Positions 27,664-37,984 are shown, numbered from the stretch's first letter. The stretch is DNA of 64,000 nt from Streptomyces sp. B21-083 (GCF_036898825.1 NZ_JARUND010000001.1:3410001-3474000), one strand, 5' to 3'. Notes: generated by a model from the letters alone, not told the origin. Translations and numbers: made by a program.

Positions 27664-27840
27664 GTTGCGACTTCCCGTACGAGAGGAGGGTGAGGAGGGT
27701 GGAGACGATCCCTCAGTCTACGGGCTGACGAAACCCCCACCCGGCGCCCTGTCGAACGCTTGGACAAGGTCTGTCCGAGAGTCCCTCTGTCGGCGTGTCT
27801 GAGGGGCCGTTCCATGTACGGGCCGACCTAGGTTGGTCCA

Positions 27841-28410
27841 GTGGAGCAACACAGGATCCGACACCGTCCCCCGCACTCCGGCCCCGCCCGGCCCGGCCGC
27901 GGCGCCTCGGCGGACCCGCGCGGCGGCCGGGCCGGCGGGCAGGCGGCGGCCGGATCCCGGCGTCCCCCGGCCACCGCGCGGCGCTCCGCCCCGCCGGTCG
28001 TGCGGGCCCTGCGCCGGATGCCCAACCCCCGGCTCACCGGGCTCGGCGGCGGGCTGTTCTGTGCCGCGGTGATGTTCGCGCTCGGCTGTCTCGACCAGTT
28101 GCTTTTCGAGGCGTCCCTGACTGCGTACGGAGTGCTGTTCCTGCCGGTGTGCGCACTGACCGCGGCATGGGTACGGGGCGCCGACCTGGTGATCGCGCCC
28201 GTCGTCGTACCCATCGCCTTCACCGTGGGCCTGCTCCCCGTGGCCGACGGCGACGGCGGGTTCTTCTCCCAACTGATGGGCATCGTCACCGCGCTCGCCA
28301 CCCAGGCCGGCTGGTTGTACGGGGGGACGCTCGTCGCGGGTGTCATCGCGACCGTACGGAAGATCCGCCTGATGAACCGCCGGCCGGGACGGACCCGTAT
28401 GCCGGTGTGA
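27841..28410 (+). CDS. DUF6542 membrane protein
   Basis: The 189-residue product has a disordered Arg/Pro/Gly-rich N-terminus of about 55 residues and then four membrane helices (LFCAAVMFALGCLDQLLF, YGVLFLPVCALTAAWVRGA, LVIAPVVVPIAFTVGLLP, LMGIVTALATQAGWLYGGTL). This layout is that of the Streptomyces DUF6542 proteins found next to ychF. It starts at GTG 27841 and points away from ychF. The function is unknown. Confidence 0.72.
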   Translation: MEQHRIRHRPPHSGPARPGRGASADPRGGRAGGQAAAGSRRPPATARRSAPPVVRALRRMPNPRLTGLGGGLFCAAVMFALGCLDQLLFEASLTAYGVLFLPVCALTAAWVRGADLVIAPVVVPIAFTVGLLPVADGDGGFFSQLMGIVTALATQAGWLYGGTLVAGVIATVRKIRLMNRRPGRTRMPV

Positions 28411-28489
28411 GCCGCCCCCTCGGTCGCCTGGCTTCCCCAGGGACCAAGGGGGCCGGAGTTCTCCGGTCACGACTCCGTTACGACTCCCT

Positions 28490-29236
28490 TTACGACTCCT
28501 TCGCCGCCCGCATCGCCGCGCCCACGATCCCGGCGTTGTTCTGGAGCTGCGCGGGGACGATCTCCGCCCTGATGCCCTCGATCAGCGGCAGGAACTTCTG
28601 CGACTTGCGGCTGACGCCGCCGCCGATGATGAACAGCTCGGGGGAGAACAGCATCTCCACATGGGCCAGGTACTTCTGGACACGGTGGGCCCAGTGTTCC
28701 CACGTCAGTTCGTTGTCGTCCTTGGCCTTGGTGGACGCCCGGGTCTCCGCGTCGTGGCCGTGCAGTTCCAGGTGGCCCAGTTCCGTGTTCGGAACCAGGA
28801 CACCCTCGACGAAGAGGGCGCTGCCGATGCCCGTACCGAAGGTGAGGAGGGCGACCGTGCCTCTGCGGTCGCGGCCCGCGCCGAACTGCATCTCGGCGAC
28901 GCCCGCCGCGTCCGCGTCGTTCAGCACCGTCACCGGGAGGCCGCCCAGGCGGTCGCTCAGCAACGCGCGCGCGTCCCTGTCGATCCAGTTCTTGTCGACG
29001 TTCGCCGCCGTACGGATCGTCGAGCCGCCCGTGACCACGCCCGGGAACGTGATCCCGACCGGGCCCGTCCACCCGAAGTGGTCGACGACCTCCTTCACGC
29101 CGTCCGCCACCGCGTCGGGGGTGGCCGGGTGCGGGGTCAGCACCTTGAAGCGCTCCTCCGCGAGGTCGCCCCTGTCCAGGTCCACAGGGGCGCCCTTGAT
29201 CCCTGACCCACCGATGTCCACGCCGAAGATGTGCAT
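28490..29236 (-). CDS. ppgK: Polyphosphate glucokinase (ROK family)
   Basis: The 248-residue enzyme phosphorylates glucose with polyphosphate or ATP. It has the ROK phosphate motif [20 protein letters not shown], a catalytic Asp in [12 protein letters not shown], and [12 protein letters not shown]. The length and the family-typical [11 protein letters not shown] identify it as PpgK rather than a repressor, since no helix-turn-helix is present. It supplies glucose-6-phosphate in the cytoplasm and sits beside ispH. Confidence 0.95.
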   Translation of the reverse strand: MHIFGVDIGGSGIKGAPVDLDRGDLAEERFKVLTPHPATPDAVADGVKEVVDHFGWTGPVGITFPGVVTGGSTIRTAANVDKNWIDRDARALLSDRLGGLPVTVLNDADAAGVAEMQFGAGRDRRGTVALLTFGTGIGSALFVEGVLVPNTELGHLELHGHDAETRASTKAKDDNELTWEHWAHRVQKYLAHVEMLFSPELFIIGGGVSRKSQKFLPLIEGIRAEIVPAQLQNNAGIVGAAMRAAKES

Positions 29237-29265
29237 GGCTCTACGTTACGGCGTACGACTGACAG

Positions 29266-30285
29266 TCACTCACCCGAGGGGGTGGTCGCGGGCGCCGCGC
29301 CCGTGCGGCGGGCCACCAGCTCGGCCGCCTCCGCCCGCAGGTCGCGGCGCAGCTCCTTCGGCAGCGAGAACGTGATGGACTCCTCGGCCGCCTTGACGAG
29401 CTCCACGTCCTCGAAGCCACGCGTCGACAGCCACTCCAGGACCTGCTCGACGAGGATCTCGGGGACCGACGCGCCCGAGGTGACGCCGACCGTCGACACG
29501 CCGTCCAGCCAGGCCTCGTCGATCTCGTCGGCGAAGTCCACGAGGTACGCCTCGCGGGAGCCGGCGAGCTTCGCGACCTCGACCAGCCGGACCGAGTTCG
29601 AGGAGTTCTTGGAGCCGACGACGATCACCAGCTCCGCCTCCTCGCCCATCTGCTTCACCGCGAGCTGACGGTTCTGGGTGGCGTAGCAGATGTCGTCGCT
29701 GGGCGGGGAGATGAGCAGCGGGAACTTCTCCTTGAGGGCGTCGACGGTCTCCATCGTCTCGTCCACGGAGAGGGTGGTCTGGGACAGCCAGACGACCTTC
29801 GACTCGTCGCGGACCTCGACCTTGGCGACGTCCTTCGGACCGTCGACCAGGGTGATGTGGTCGGGGGCCTCGCCGGAGGTGCCGATGACCTCCTCGTGGC
29901 CCTCGTGACCGATCAGGAGGATGTCGTAGTCCTCGCTCGCGAAGCGGACGGCTTCCTTGTGGACCTTGGTGACGAGGGGGCAGGTCGCGTCGATGGTCGC
30001 GAGTTTGCCGGCGGCGGCCTCGTCGTGGACGACGGGGGCGACACCGTGCGCGGAGAACATGACGATGGACCCCTCGGGGACCTCCGCGGTCCGCTCGACG
30101 AAGATCGCGCCCTTCTTTTCGAGGGTTTGTACGACGTATTTGTTGTGCACGATCTCGTGCCGGACGTAGATGGGCGCCCCGTACTGTTCGAGGGCCTTCT
30201 CGACGGCGATCACGGCGCGGTCCACGCCCGCGCAGTAGCCCCGGGGGGCGGCGAGCAGGACACGGCGGCCAGACGAAGCGGTCAT
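29266..30285 (-). CDS. ispH: 4-hydroxy-3-methylbut-2-enyl diphosphate reductase
   Basis: IspH makes IPP and DMAPP in the last step of the MEP pathway. The three cluster-ligand cysteines are in [22 protein letters not shown] and [26 protein letters not shown] and SNSVRL substrate-binding segments are present. About 339 residues, complete. I start at ATG 30285, although an ATG at 30294 adds three residues; neither has a clear ribosome binding site. xseA points away upstream. Confidence 0.96.
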   Translation of the reverse strand: MTASSGRRVLLAAPRGYCAGVDRAVIAVEKALEQYGAPIYVRHEIVHNKYVVQTLEKKGAIFVERTAEVPEGSIVMFSAHGVAPVVHDEAAAGKLATIDATCPLVTKVHKEAVRFASEDYDILLIGHEGHEEVIGTSGEAPDHITLVDGPKDVAKVEVRDESKVVWLSQTTLSVDETMETVDALKEKFPLLISPPSDDICYATQNRQLAVKQMGEEAELVIVVGSKNSSNSVRLVEVAKLAGSREAYLVDFADEIDEAWLDGVSTVGVTSGASVPEILVEQVLEWLSTRGFEDVELVKAAEESITFSLPKELRRDLRAEAAELVARRTGAAPATTPSGE

Positions 30286-30383
30286 GTGAACCATCGTAAG
30301 GCCAGGTGCGGCAACGATTGTGTGGATTTCGCCGCTGGAGGTGCGGGCCGGTCGTTGTCAGTCCTGGCCGTTAGTCTCGCGGT

Positions 30384-31628
30384 ATGGCTCTCAACACATC
30401 CGCTGACGCTCCGCTGCCTGTCGGTGAGGTGTCGCGGCTCATCGGGAGGTGGATCGACCGGCTCGGCGCCGTGTGGGTCGAGGGGCAGATCACCCAGCTG
30501 TCGCGGCGGCCGGGCGCCGGCGTGGTGTTTCTGACGTTGCGTGACCCCTCGCACGACATCTCCGTCGCCGTCACCTGCTTTCGGCAGGTGTTCGACGACG
30601 TCGCGGATGTGGTGAGCGAAGGGGCCCGTGTCGTCGTACTCGCCAAGCCCGAGTGGTACGCGCCGCGAGGGCAGTTGTCACTGCGGGCCACCGAGATACG
30701 GCCCGTGGGGGTCGGGGAACTGCTCGTCCGCCTGGAGCAGTTGAAGAAGGCCCTGGGCAACGAGGGGCTGTTCGCCGCCGAGCGGAAGAAGGCGCTGCCC
30801 TTTCTGCCGCACCTCGTCGGGCTCGTGTGCGGGCGCGCCTCCGCGGCCGAGCGGGACGTCCTGGAGAACGCCCGCCGACGCTGGCCCGCCGTCCGTTTCG
30901 AGGTGCGCAACGTCGCCGTACAGGGCGTGCACGCCGTACCGCAGGTCGTCCAGGCCGTGAAGGAGCTCGACGACCTCGACGAGGTGGATGTGATTGTCGT
31001 GGCTCGCGGTGGCGGGAGCGTGGAGGATCTGCTGCCCTTCTCCGACGAGCAGCTCGTACGGGCGGTCGCCGCCTGTCGTACGCCCGTCGTCTCCGCCATC
31101 GGGCACGAACCCGACCATCCGCTCCTCGACTACGTGGCGGATCTGCGGGCGTCCACTCCCACCGACGCCGCCAAGAAGGTCGTACCCGACGTGGGCGAGG
31201 AGTACGAGCGGGTGCGGTTGCTGCTCGATCGGGCCCGGCGGTCCGTCCACGCCTTCGTCGAGCGGGAGGAGCGAGGGCTCGCGCACGCCCTTGCCCGGCC
31301 GGCCATGGAGGATCCGCACCGGATGATCGACGAACGGGCCGACCATGTCGCCTCCCTCACCGAACGGGCGCGGCGCACCCTCGGCCATCTCCTCGACCGC
31401 GCCGATTCCGAGCTGTCGCACACCCACGCGCGCGTGGTGGGCCTCTCCCCCGCCTCGACCCTGCGGCGCGGGTACGCCGTGCTGCAGCGGCCCGACGGAC
31501 ACGTGGTCCGGGATCCGGACGAGGTGGCGGCCGACGAGACGTTGCGGGCGCGGGTCGCCGAGGGCGAGTTCACTGTCCGGGTCGATGTTGCCGATGTTGC
31601 CGATGTTGCCGATGTTGCCGATGTTTAG
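30384..31628 (+). CDS. xseA: Exodeoxyribonuclease VII large subunit
   Basis: The 414-residue product has an N-terminal OB fold ([35 protein letters not shown]) and the XseA core with [20 protein letters not shown] and [20 protein letters not shown]. With XseB it degrades single-stranded DNA from either end. The C-terminus ends in an unusual run of Ala-Asp-Val repeats from a 9-bp microsatellite. xseB follows after 9 bases. Confidence 0.96.
   Translation: MALNTSADAPLPVGEVSRLIGRWIDRLGAVWVEGQITQLSRRPGAGVVFLTLRDPSHDISVAVTCFRQVFDDVADVVSEGARVVVLAKPEWYAPRGQLSLRATEIRPVGVGELLVRLEQLKKALGNEGLFAAERKKALPFLPHLVGLVCGRASAAERDVLENARRRWPAVRFEVRNVAVQGVHAVPQVVQAVKELDDLDEVDVIVVARGGGSVEDLLPFSDEQLVRAVAACRTPVVSAIGHEPDHPLLDYVADLRASTPTDAAKKVVPDVGEEYERVRLLLDRARRSVHAFVEREERGLAHALARPAMEDPHRMIDERADHVASLTERARRTLGHLLDRADSELSHTHARVVGLSPASTLRRGYAVLQRPDGHVVRDPDEVAADETLRARVAEGEFTVRVDVADVADVADVADV
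31584..31625 (+). repeat. 9-bp microsatellite at the 3' end of xseA
   Basis: The unit GATGTTGCC is repeated 4.7 times in perfect copies, directly before the TAG stop. It encodes Asp-Val-Ala repeats and uses the rare GTT valine codon, unlike the rest of the gene. Because the unit is nine bases, copy number can change without shifting frame. Confidence 0.9.
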
Positions 31629-31637
31629 GGTGTGCGC

Positions 31638-31901
31638 ATGACCAGCAACGTGAGTGAGGCGCTCGGCTACGAGCAGGCGCGGGACGAGCTGATCGAGGTC
31701 GTACGGCGGCTGGAGGTGGGCGGTACGACGCTGGAGGAGTCCCTCGCCCTCTGGGAGCGCGGCGAGGAACTGGCCAAGGTGTGCCGGCAGTGGCTGGAGG
31801 GGGCGCGCAAGCGGCTCGACGCGGCCCTGGCCGAGGGATCGTCGGCGGGGGACCGCGAGGAGGACGACTCTTCCTCCGGCTCCGGCTCCGGCTCCGAGTG
31901 A
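31638..31901 (+). CDS. xseB: Exodeoxyribonuclease VII small subunit
   Basis: The 87-residue product has the XseB helical core ([40 protein letters not shown]) and an acidic Ser/Gly tail. ATG at 31638 is favoured; a GTG at 31632 would add two residues. It lies immediately after xseA and should be co-transcribed with it. Confidence 0.94.
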   Translation: MTSNVSEALGYEQARDELIEVVRRLEVGGTTLEESLALWERGEELAKVCRQWLEGARKRLDAALAEGSSAGDREEDDSSSGSGSGSE

Positions 31902-31958
31902 CCTGGTGGTGGTCCCGTCTCGTTTTCTGTGAAGAGGATCACCATCCATCACCTTTTG

Positions 31959-31987
31959 TTGAACCTTGAACTTCTTCTTTGTACTGT
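31959..31987 (+). promoter_or_regulatory. Promoter of the nitroreductase-family gene
   Basis: TTGAAC at 31959-31964 and TACTGT at 31982-31987 are separated by 17 bases, a reasonable housekeeping-sigma promoter in an AT-rich stretch. TTGAAC is immediately repeated (TTGAACCTTGAAC), which could also serve a regulator. The gene starts 54 bases after the -10. Confidence 0.55.
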
Positions 31988-32041
31988 CGATGTCGTCAGC
32001 TGATCCCGCCGGATCCGACGCACGTCTACAGAAGGTCTGCC

Positions 32042-32632
32042 ATGTCTCTCGTTCTTGACCCCGCCGCCCAGGACCTCCTGTTCCGCGAGGCCCGTACCGC
32101 CAACACGTTCACCGACGAGCCGGTGTCGGACGAGCAGATGCAGGCGATCTACGACCTGGTCAAGTACGGCCCGACCGCGTTCAACCAGACCCCGCTGCGC
32201 ATCACCCTGGTCCGCTCCGCCGAGGCCCGCGAGCGCCTCGTGCAGCACATGGCCGAGGGCAACCAGGCGAAGACCGCCACCGCGCCGCTGGTCGCGATCC
32301 TCTCCGCCGACAACGAGTTCCACGAGGAGCTGCCGGCCCTCTTCCCGGCCTTCCCCCAGGCCAAGGACCTCTTCTTCGCCGAGCGTTCCTCCCGTGAGGG
32401 TGCCGCCGGTCTCAACGCCGCCCTGCAGGCCGCGTACTTCATCATCGGCGTGCGCGCCGCCGGCCTCGCCGCCGGCCCGATGACCGGCCTGGACTTCGCG
32501 GGCGTCCAGAAGGAGTTCCTGGACGGTGACCACACCCCGCTGATGGTCATCAACATCGGCAAGCCGGGCGCCGACGCCTGGTACCCGCGCTCCCCCCGTC
32601 TGGCGTACGACGAGGTCATCACCACCGTCTGA
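32042..32632 (+). CDS. Malonic semialdehyde reductase (RutE/nitroreductase family)
   Basis: The 196-residue flavoprotein matches the RutE/HadB subfamily: LVKYGPTAFNQTPLRITLVR near the N-terminus, GLNAALQAAYFIIGVRAAGL, and GPMTGLDFAGVQKEF. Family members reduce malonic semialdehyde to 3-hydroxypropionate with NAD(P)H or act as general nitroreductases; no rut operon is present, so the substrate is uncertain. AAGG precedes the ATG. A strong palindromic terminator follows. Confidence 0.85.
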   Translation: MSLVLDPAAQDLLFREARTANTFTDEPVSDEQMQAIYDLVKYGPTAFNQTPLRITLVRSAEARERLVQHMAEGNQAKTATAPLVAILSADNEFHEELPALFPAFPQAKDLFFAERSSREGAAGLNAALQAAYFIIGVRAAGLAAGPMTGLDFAGVQKEFLDGDHTPLMVINIGKPGADAWYPRSPRLAYDEVITTV

Positions 32633-32670
32633 CGTCCCACGCCGACGTACGGGCGCATAGCGACGCGTTC

Positions 32671-32714
32671 ATGACTGAGGCCCCCGGCTCGATCGAGCCG
32701 GGGGCCTCAGTCAT
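32671..32714. terminator. Perfect 44-bp palindromic terminator, bidirectional
   Basis: ATGACTGAGGCCCCCGGCTC leads the first arm; the second arm is its exact reverse complement, giving 22 pairs with essentially no loop. It lies between the convergent nitroreductase and DUF4245 genes and should stop transcription from both sides. No U-tract is present. Confidence 0.85.
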
Positions 32715-32730
32715 GAGTCGTGCCCATCCG

Positions 32731-32778
32731 GATTCCTACGTCGTCTTCAAAGCCGATTCCTACGTCGTCTTCAGGGCC
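32731..32778. repeat. 24-bp tandem duplication at the DUF4245 gene 3' end
   Basis: GATTCCTACGTCGTCTTCA occurs at 32731-32749 and again at 32755-32773, giving two 24-bp units that differ at three bases (AAAGCC/AGGGCC region). One copy holds the stop codon of the DUF4245 gene; the other lies just after it. It looks like a slipped-strand duplication. Confidence 0.85.
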
Positions 32779-33290
32779 TGGGCCATCTTCGTCAGGCGGT
32801 CGAAGGGCGCCGTGCCCGCCACCACCGTGGTGGAACCCTTCTCGCGCAGCACCAGCGCGTCGTACTTCTCGCCCTCGTACCGCGTCCACGTCGCGTCACC
32901 GATGCGCTGGGTGACCTTCGTCTCCCGGGCCTTCTGGGTGGCTTCGTCGATGAAGACGGCCGGCTTCTGAGCGGACTGCTCCACCGCCACGTACTCACCC
33001 TCGGAGTCGTGGAAACCCAGGTGCCACGCGTCGAAGTTGTCGCCGGAGAAACGCACCGACGTCGCCTTCCAGTCGGCCGGCAGGCCCTGGGGCGCGGCCA
33101 CCGGGTAGCTCGCCGCGCGGCGAGCCGTCAGCAACTCGACGCGGTAGTCGACCCTTTTGACGTCGGGAGTGGAGTCGTCGTGCGGGACGAAGACATAGAT
33201 CACTCCCGCCGCGAGACTGATGAGGCCCAGGGAAAGAATCATGTCCCGGGCCGACTTCTGCTTGCCGTTCCTACCGTTCGAACCTGCCAC
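32760..33290 (-). CDS. DUF4245 membrane-anchored protein
   Basis: The 176-residue product has a short basic cytoplasmic N-terminus, one membrane helix (MILSLGLISLAAGVIYVFVP) and an extracytoplasmic domain matching DUF4245 (YPVAAPQGLPADWKATSVRF, WHLGFHDSEGEYVAVEQS, TVVAGTAPFDRLTKMAQAL). The function is unknown. It diverges from glpX, a neighbour arrangement typical of Streptomyces. Confidence 0.82.
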   Translation of the reverse strand: MAGSNGRNGKQKSARDMILSLGLISLAAGVIYVFVPHDDSTPDVKRVDYRVELLTARRAASYPVAAPQGLPADWKATSVRFSGDNFDAWHLGFHDSEGEYVAVEQSAQKPAVFIDEATQKARETKVTQRIGDATWTRYEGEKYDALVLREKGSTTVVAGTAPFDRLTKMAQALKTT

Positions 33291-33418
33291 GCCCCCTATC
33301 GTCGCAGGTGCACCCGCCCGCTCATCCGTGGGGCCCCCTGCTCATTTTGTCTGCCTGGCGATAGAGTCGGGACCCACACCCTCATCCGGCCGTCGCCGTA
33401 TCAGAAAGGTGCGTCTCG

Positions 33419-34453
33419 ATGACCGAGCATCATCATCTGCCGTCCGAACTCGAAGTCCCCTCCGAGGCTCCCGACCGCAACCTCGCCCTGGAACTCGTCC
33501 GGGTGACCGAGGCCGCCGCGATGGCCGCGGGCCGCTGGGTCGGCCGCGGTGACAAGAACGGCGCCGATGGTGCCGCGGTACGCGCCATGCGGACCCTCGT
33601 CTCGACCGTCTCGATGAACGGCGTCGTCGTCATCGGAGAGGGCGAGAAGGACGAGGCGCCCATGCTGTTCAACGGAGAGCAGGTCGGCGACGGGACCGGG
33701 CCCGAGTGCGACATCGCCGTCGACCCGATCGACGGTACGACCCTGACCGCCAACGGCATGACGAACGCCATCGCGGTCCTCGCGGCGGCCGACCGCGGGT
33801 CGATGTTCGACCCGTCCGCCGTGTTCTACATGGACAAGCTGGTCACCGGGCCGGACGCCGCCGACTTCGTCGACATCAACGCGCCCGTGTCCGTGAACAT
33901 CCGCCGGGTCGCCAAGGCCAAGCGGGTCACGCCCGAGGACGTCACCGTCGTCATCCTCGACCGGCCGCGCCACGTCGGCATCATCAAGGAGATCCGGGAG
34001 ACCGGCGCTCGTATGAAGCTGATCTCCGACGGCGATGTCGCCGGTTCGATCCTCGCCCTGCGCGAGGGCACCGGCGTCGATCTGCTGCTGGGCATCGGCG
34101 GCACGCCCGAGGGCATCATCTCGGCCTGCGCCGTGAAGTGCCTCGGCGGCACCATCCAGGGCAAGCTGTGGCCGAAGGACGACCAGGAGCGGCAGCGGGC
34201 GGTGGACGCGGGGCACGACCTCGACCGCGTGCTGACGACCGACGACCTGGTCTCCGGCGAGAACGTGTTCTTCGTCGCCACCGGGATCACCGACGGCGAG
34301 TTGCTGCGCGGGGTTCGTTATCGGTCGGAGACGGCGACGACGGAGTCGATCGTGATGCGGTCGAAGTCGGGGACGGTGCGGCAGATCTCGTCCGAGCATC
34401 GGCTCAGCAAGCTGCGGGCGTACAGCGCGATCGACTTCGACCGCGCCAAGTAG
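33419..34453 (+). CDS. glpX: Fructose-1,6-bisphosphatase class II
   Basis: The 344-residue enzyme hydrolyses fructose-1,6-bisphosphate in gluconeogenesis. GlpX motifs are clear: [45 protein letters not shown] (metal and substrate site), and [20 protein letters not shown]. The length is typical. AAAGG is near the ATG. As I recall it is the sole FBPase in most actinobacteria, so it is likely essential for growth on non-sugar carbon. Confidence 0.97.
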   Translation: MTEHHHLPSELEVPSEAPDRNLALELVRVTEAAAMAAGRWVGRGDKNGADGAAVRAMRTLVSTVSMNGVVVIGEGEKDEAPMLFNGEQVGDGTGPECDIAVDPIDGTTLTANGMTNAIAVLAAADRGSMFDPSAVFYMDKLVTGPDAADFVDINAPVSVNIRRVAKAKRVTPEDVTVVILDRPRHVGIIKEIRETGARMKLISDGDVAGSILALREGTGVDLLLGIGGTPEGIISACAVKCLGGTIQGKLWPKDDQERQRAVDAGHDLDRVLTTDDLVSGENVFFVATGITDGELLRGVRYRSETATTESIVMRSKSGTVRQISSEHRLSKLRAYSAIDFDRAK

Positions 34454-34534
34454 GGCCTGCGGCCGGCTGTAAGTTCGTTCGGGCCACGGGCCACGGGCGA
34501 CCCCGGGTCGGTGGGGGCGGTCGCACGGTTCCCC

Positions 34535-34555
34535 GCGCCCCTACCTAAGGGGCGC
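34535..34555 (+). terminator. Hairpin after glpX
   Basis: GCGCCCC-TACCTAA-GGGGCGC forms a seven-pair GC stem about 80 bases after glpX. It sits in a 'GGTTCCCCGCGCCCCTA' context that recurs widely between Streptomyces genes in my experience. There is no U-tract. Confidence 0.65.
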
Positions 34556-34616
34556 CCCCGTGGACGACCCCAGCAGGCTCGCGCCGGATTCTCGTGCCGC
34601 GGAGGCCATGCAGAAG

Positions 34617-34650
34617 CAGGGGGTGCCTCTGTGCGGAGGGGCGCCCCCTG
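34617..34650. terminator. Hairpin between glpX and wblI
   Basis: CAGGGGGTGCCTC and GAGGGGCGCCCCCTG pair around a short TGTGCG-like loop. It lies 29 bases beyond the wblI stop and probably ends the wblI transcript; with the hairpin at 34535 it insulates two convergent genes. Confidence 0.65.
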
Positions 34651-34678
34651 TTTCGCTGACCGGCGTGGCCGAGGCTGG

Positions 34679-35050
34679 TCAGCCCGCTGCGGCTATGGGG
34701 CCGCGGGCGGCCTTGTTGAGTTCTATTTCGCGGCGTCGGCGCCTGGCCAGGACCACGCGGCGTTCGGCGGCGGTGAGGCCGCCCCAGACGCCGTACGGCT
34801 CGGGTTGCAGCAGCGCGTGTTCTCGGCACTCGACCATGACCGGACAGCCACCGCACACCCGCTTGGCCGCCTGCTCCCGGGACAGCCGGGCCGCGGTCGG
34901 TTCCTTGGACGGTGCGAAGAAGAGACCCGCCTCGTCGCGCCGGCACACCGCCTCGGTGTGCCACGGGGCGTCCTGGTCCCTCTCTCGCACTGGCACCCGC
35001 TGGGGCGGAACGGCAGCGACCTGCAGGGACGAATGCGGCGGTTGCAGCAC
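34679..35050 (-). CDS. wblI: WhiB-family iron-sulfur regulator
   Basis: The 123-residue Wbl protein has the four cluster cysteines: one in EAVCRRDEAG, then CGGCPVMVEC (CxxCx5C). The turn motif EPYGVWGGLTAAERR and a basic C-terminus complete the family pattern. WhiB proteins bind sigma factor region 4 and DNA and sense oxygen or nitric oxide. The symbol wblI rests on the conserved position beside glpX and fumarase, as in S. coelicolor SCO5046 from memory. It differs from whiB, whiD and wblA by that context. Confidence 0.82.
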   Translation of the reverse strand: MLQPPHSSLQVAAVPPQRVPVRERDQDAPWHTEAVCRRDEAGLFFAPSKEPTAARLSREQAAKRVCGGCPVMVECREHALLQPEPYGVWGGLTAAERRVVLARRRRREIELNKAARGPIAAAG

Positions 35051-35337
35051 GGTCTACTCCTGACGACGGCTTCTTCGCGAGCTGGAGGGAGCCGTGGGGC
35101 CCACGTGGGCCGGGGCGACGGGTCCGGAGCGTCCGGGGCGTGCGATCGCAAGGCGCGCGCGTGCCGGGCGTACCGGGTTCCGCGTGAAGCCCACGGCACC
35201 CTCCAAGAGACGATGCAGCAAGCCCTACCCGCTGTGCGCGCGCCTATGCACTGAGTTCCCGACCGCTGAGGCTCCAGGGCCTGCCGAGGCGTCGCGACCT
35301 GACCGAATCCCTTCGGGTGCGACCGAATTCACCACCG

Positions 35338-36057
35338 TCAATGACCCAGGTGTTTGCGCAAACCCCTGTCGACCTTGCGGGAGACGTGGTCGAGGATGTT
35401 CTCGATCATCTTGCCCCGCTTGGGTTTCGCCTCGACGTTGCCGAGTATGGCCAGACCGTCCACGTAGACCACGGGTGCGTCGGGATCACCCGAATCCAGC
35501 GTGCTCACCTCGAAGTTGCCGAGCACACCGCCGCCCGTGCCGCGCAACGAGACGTTCTCCGGGACGCGGATCTCGACGCTCCCGAAGACCGAGATCGCCT
35601 TGATCACCACCTGCTGGTACTCGAACATCGCCTCGCTGAGGTCGATCTCGACGCTGCCGAAGATCGCGTACGCGTGCATACGGCGGCCCGCGCGCCAGCG
35701 GCCCTTGCGGACGGCGCTGCTGAAGACCGCCACCACGTTGTCGTCCGGGTCGAGCGGGATCGCGCCCGGGGTGGGGTGGTTGGGGGCGGGGGTGTATCCC
35801 CACCCGGCGGCGGCCCTGGGTGCGTGGGACTGGTGGGATGGGTGGGGCTGGTGGCCGGCGGGGAGGTCCCGGACGAAGACCTCCAGTTCGCCGACCGTCT
35901 TGGCGCTCAGGACGCCCTCGACGCGCTCGGCGTGCTCGTCGGGCGTGAGGCGGCCCTCGGCCAGCGCCTCGCGCAGCAGGTCCGCGATGCGGTCACGGTC
36001 GGCGTCCGACGCGCGGAGTTCGCCGACGCGCGGTTCGGTGTGCTTCTGAAGGTCCAC
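35338..36057 (-). CDS. DUF1707 / LiaF-like C-terminal domain protein
   Basis: The 239-residue product has an N-terminal DUF1707 domain (ELRASDADRDRIADLLREAL, EGRLTPDEHAERVEGVLSA, TVGELEVFVRDLP), a Pro/His-rich linker, and a beta-helical C-terminal half (HAYAIFGSVEIDLSEAMFEY, ISVFGSVEIRVPENV, GLAILGNVEAKP) resembling the cell-wall-active antibiotic response domain of LiaF/YvqF. No membrane helix is visible. A role in envelope sensing is inference. Confidence 0.82.
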   Translation of the reverse strand: MDLQKHTEPRVGELRASDADRDRIADLLREALAEGRLTPDEHAERVEGVLSAKTVGELEVFVRDLPAGHQPHPSHQSHAPRAAAGWGYTPAPNHPTPGAIPLDPDDNVVAVFSSAVRKGRWRAGRRMHAYAIFGSVEIDLSEAMFEYQQVVIKAISVFGSVEIRVPENVSLRGTGGGVLGNFEVSTLDSGDPDAPVVYVDGLAILGNVEAKPKRGKMIENILDHVSRKVDRGLRKHLGH

Positions 36058-36276
36058 GGGAGCAGCGTACCCAAACGCGATAGATCGCGACTAGGGGTGT
36101 GGAGGGACGGACGGAGTGGACTCGCGGAGCCGACGACGGCGGGCAAACTCGTTCGAGCCACCTCCCTCTCAACTGAGTCTTACCTAACAAGCTGTTCTCT
36201 GCCGGCAGGTCATACGCTGGTGGGCGCCCGCCGATGAAGGCAGGCCGCTGTCTTCGTCGAGTGAGGAATGGGCGAG

Positions 36277-37950
36277 ATGCCTGAGTTCGCGTACACCGAT
36301 CTGCTCCCCATGGGAGAGGACACCACCCCGTACCGGCTGGTGACCTCCGAGGGTGTCTCCACCTTCGAGGCCGACGGGCGGACGTTCCTCAAGGTCGAGC
36401 CGGAGGCGCTGCGCAAGCTCGCCTCGGAGGCCATCCACGACATCCAGCACTATCTGCGGCCGGCCCACCTGGCGCAGCTGCGGCGGATCATCGACGACCC
36501 CGAGGCGTCGAACAACGACAAGTTCGTGGCGCTGGACCTGCTGAAGAACGCCAACATCGCGGCGGCCGGCGTGCTCCCCATGTGCCAGGACACCGGTACG
36601 GCGATCGTCATGGGCAAGCGCGGGCAGAACGTCCTCACGACGGGTGGGGACGAGGCGGCCCTGTCCCAGGGCATCTACGACGCCTATCTGAACCTGAACC
36701 TGCGCTACTCGCAGATGGCTCCGCTCACCATGTGGGAGGAGAAGAACACCGGCTCCAACCTGCCGGCCCAGATAGAGCTGTACGCCACCGACGGCGGCGC
36801 CTACAAGTTCCTCTTCATGGCCAAGGGCGGCGGCTCGGCCAACAAGTCGTTCCTCTACCAGGAGACGAAGGCCGTCCTGAACGAGGCCTCCATGATGAAG
36901 TTCCTGGAGGAGAAGATCCGTTCGCTGGGTACGGCCGCCTGTCCGCCGTACCACCTGGCGATCGTGGTGGGCGGCACGAGCGCCGAGTACGCGCTAAAGA
37001 CCGCCAAGTACGCCTCCGCGCACTACCTGGACGAGATTCCCGCCGAGGGTTCGCCGCTCGGTCACGGCTTCCGGGACAAGGAGCTGGAGGAGAAGGTCTT
37101 CGAGCTGACGCAGCGGATCGGGATCGGGGCGCAGTTCGGCGGCAAGTACTTCTGCCACGACGTGCGGGTGGTGCGGCTGCCGAGGCACGGTGCCTCGTGT
37201 CCCGTCGCCATCGCCGTGTCCTGCTCGGCCGACCGGCAGGCCGTCGCGAAGATCACGGCCGAGGGTGTCTTCCTTGAGCAGTTGGAGACCGACCCGGCGC
37301 GGTTCCTGCCGGAGACGACGGACGAGCATCTCGACGAGGCGTCGGACGTGGTCAGGATCGACCTCAACCAGCCGATGGACGACATCCTCGCCGAGCTGAG
37401 CAAGTACCCCGTGAAGACGCGGTTGTCGCTCTCCGGGCCGCTGGTCGTGGCGCGTGACATCGCGCACGCCAAGATCAAGGAGCGGCTGGACGCGGGTGAG
37501 GAGATGCCGCAGTACCTGAAGGACCACCCGGTGTACTACGCCGGGCCGGCGAAGACGCCCGAGGGGTACGCGTCGGGGTCGTTCGGGCCGACCACCGCCG
37601 GGCGCATGGACTCCTACGTCGAGCAGTTCCAGGCGGCGGGCGGGTCCAAGGTGATGCTGGCGAAGGGGAACCGGTCGGCGCAGGTCACCGACGCGTGTGA
37701 CGCGCACGGTGGGTTCTATCTCGGGTCGATCGGGGGGCCTGCCGCGCGGCTGGCCCAGGACTGCATCAAGAAGGTCGAGGTCGTCGAGTACGAGGAACTC
37801 GGGATGGAGGCGGTGTGGAAGATCGAGGTGGAGGACTTCCCGGCGTTCATCGTGGTCGACGACAAGGGCAACGACTTCTTCAAGGATCCGGCGCCGGCGC
37901 CTACGTTCACGAGTATTCCGGTGCGGGGGCCGGGGCTGGGGTTGGTGTAG
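36277..37950 (+). CDS. Fumarate hydratase class I (iron-sulfur type)
   Basis: The 557-residue enzyme converts fumarate to malate in the TCA cycle using a 4Fe-4S cluster. It shows [17 protein letters not shown] near the N-terminal domain end, [18 protein letters not shown], and a C-terminal domain with [20 protein letters not shown] and [23 protein letters not shown] at 36277 is preferred because GAGGA sits 8-9 bases upstream; the ATG at 36268 lies directly against it. A class II fumarase (fumC) lies 570 bases downstream. It is called fumA or fumB in different genomes. Confidence 0.94.
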   Translation: MPEFAYTDLLPMGEDTTPYRLVTSEGVSTFEADGRTFLKVEPEALRKLASEAIHDIQHYLRPAHLAQLRRIIDDPEASNNDKFVALDLLKNANIAAAGVLPMCQDTGTAIVMGKRGQNVLTTGGDEAALSQGIYDAYLNLNLRYSQMAPLTMWEEKNTGSNLPAQIELYATDGGAYKFLFMAKGGGSANKSFLYQETKAVLNEASMMKFLEEKIRSLGTAACPPYHLAIVVGGTSAEYALKTAKYASAHYLDEIPAEGSPLGHGFRDKELEEKVFELTQRIGIGAQFGGKYFCHDVRVVRLPRHGASCPVAIAVSCSADRQAVAKITAEGVFLEQLETDPARFLPETTDEHLDEASDVVRIDLNQPMDDILAELSKYPVKTRLSLSGPLVVARDIAHAKIKERLDAGEEMPQYLKDHPVYYAGPAKTPEGYASGSFGPTTAGRMDSYVEQFQAAGGSKVMLAKGNRSAQVTDACDAHGGFYLGSIGGPAARLAQDCIKKVEVVEYEELGMEAVWKIEVEDFPAFIVVDDKGNDFFKDPAPAPTFTSIPVRGPGLGLV

Positions 37951-37984
37951 TCGGGGTGGGGGTGTGGGGTGAGTGAGGTGGGCG

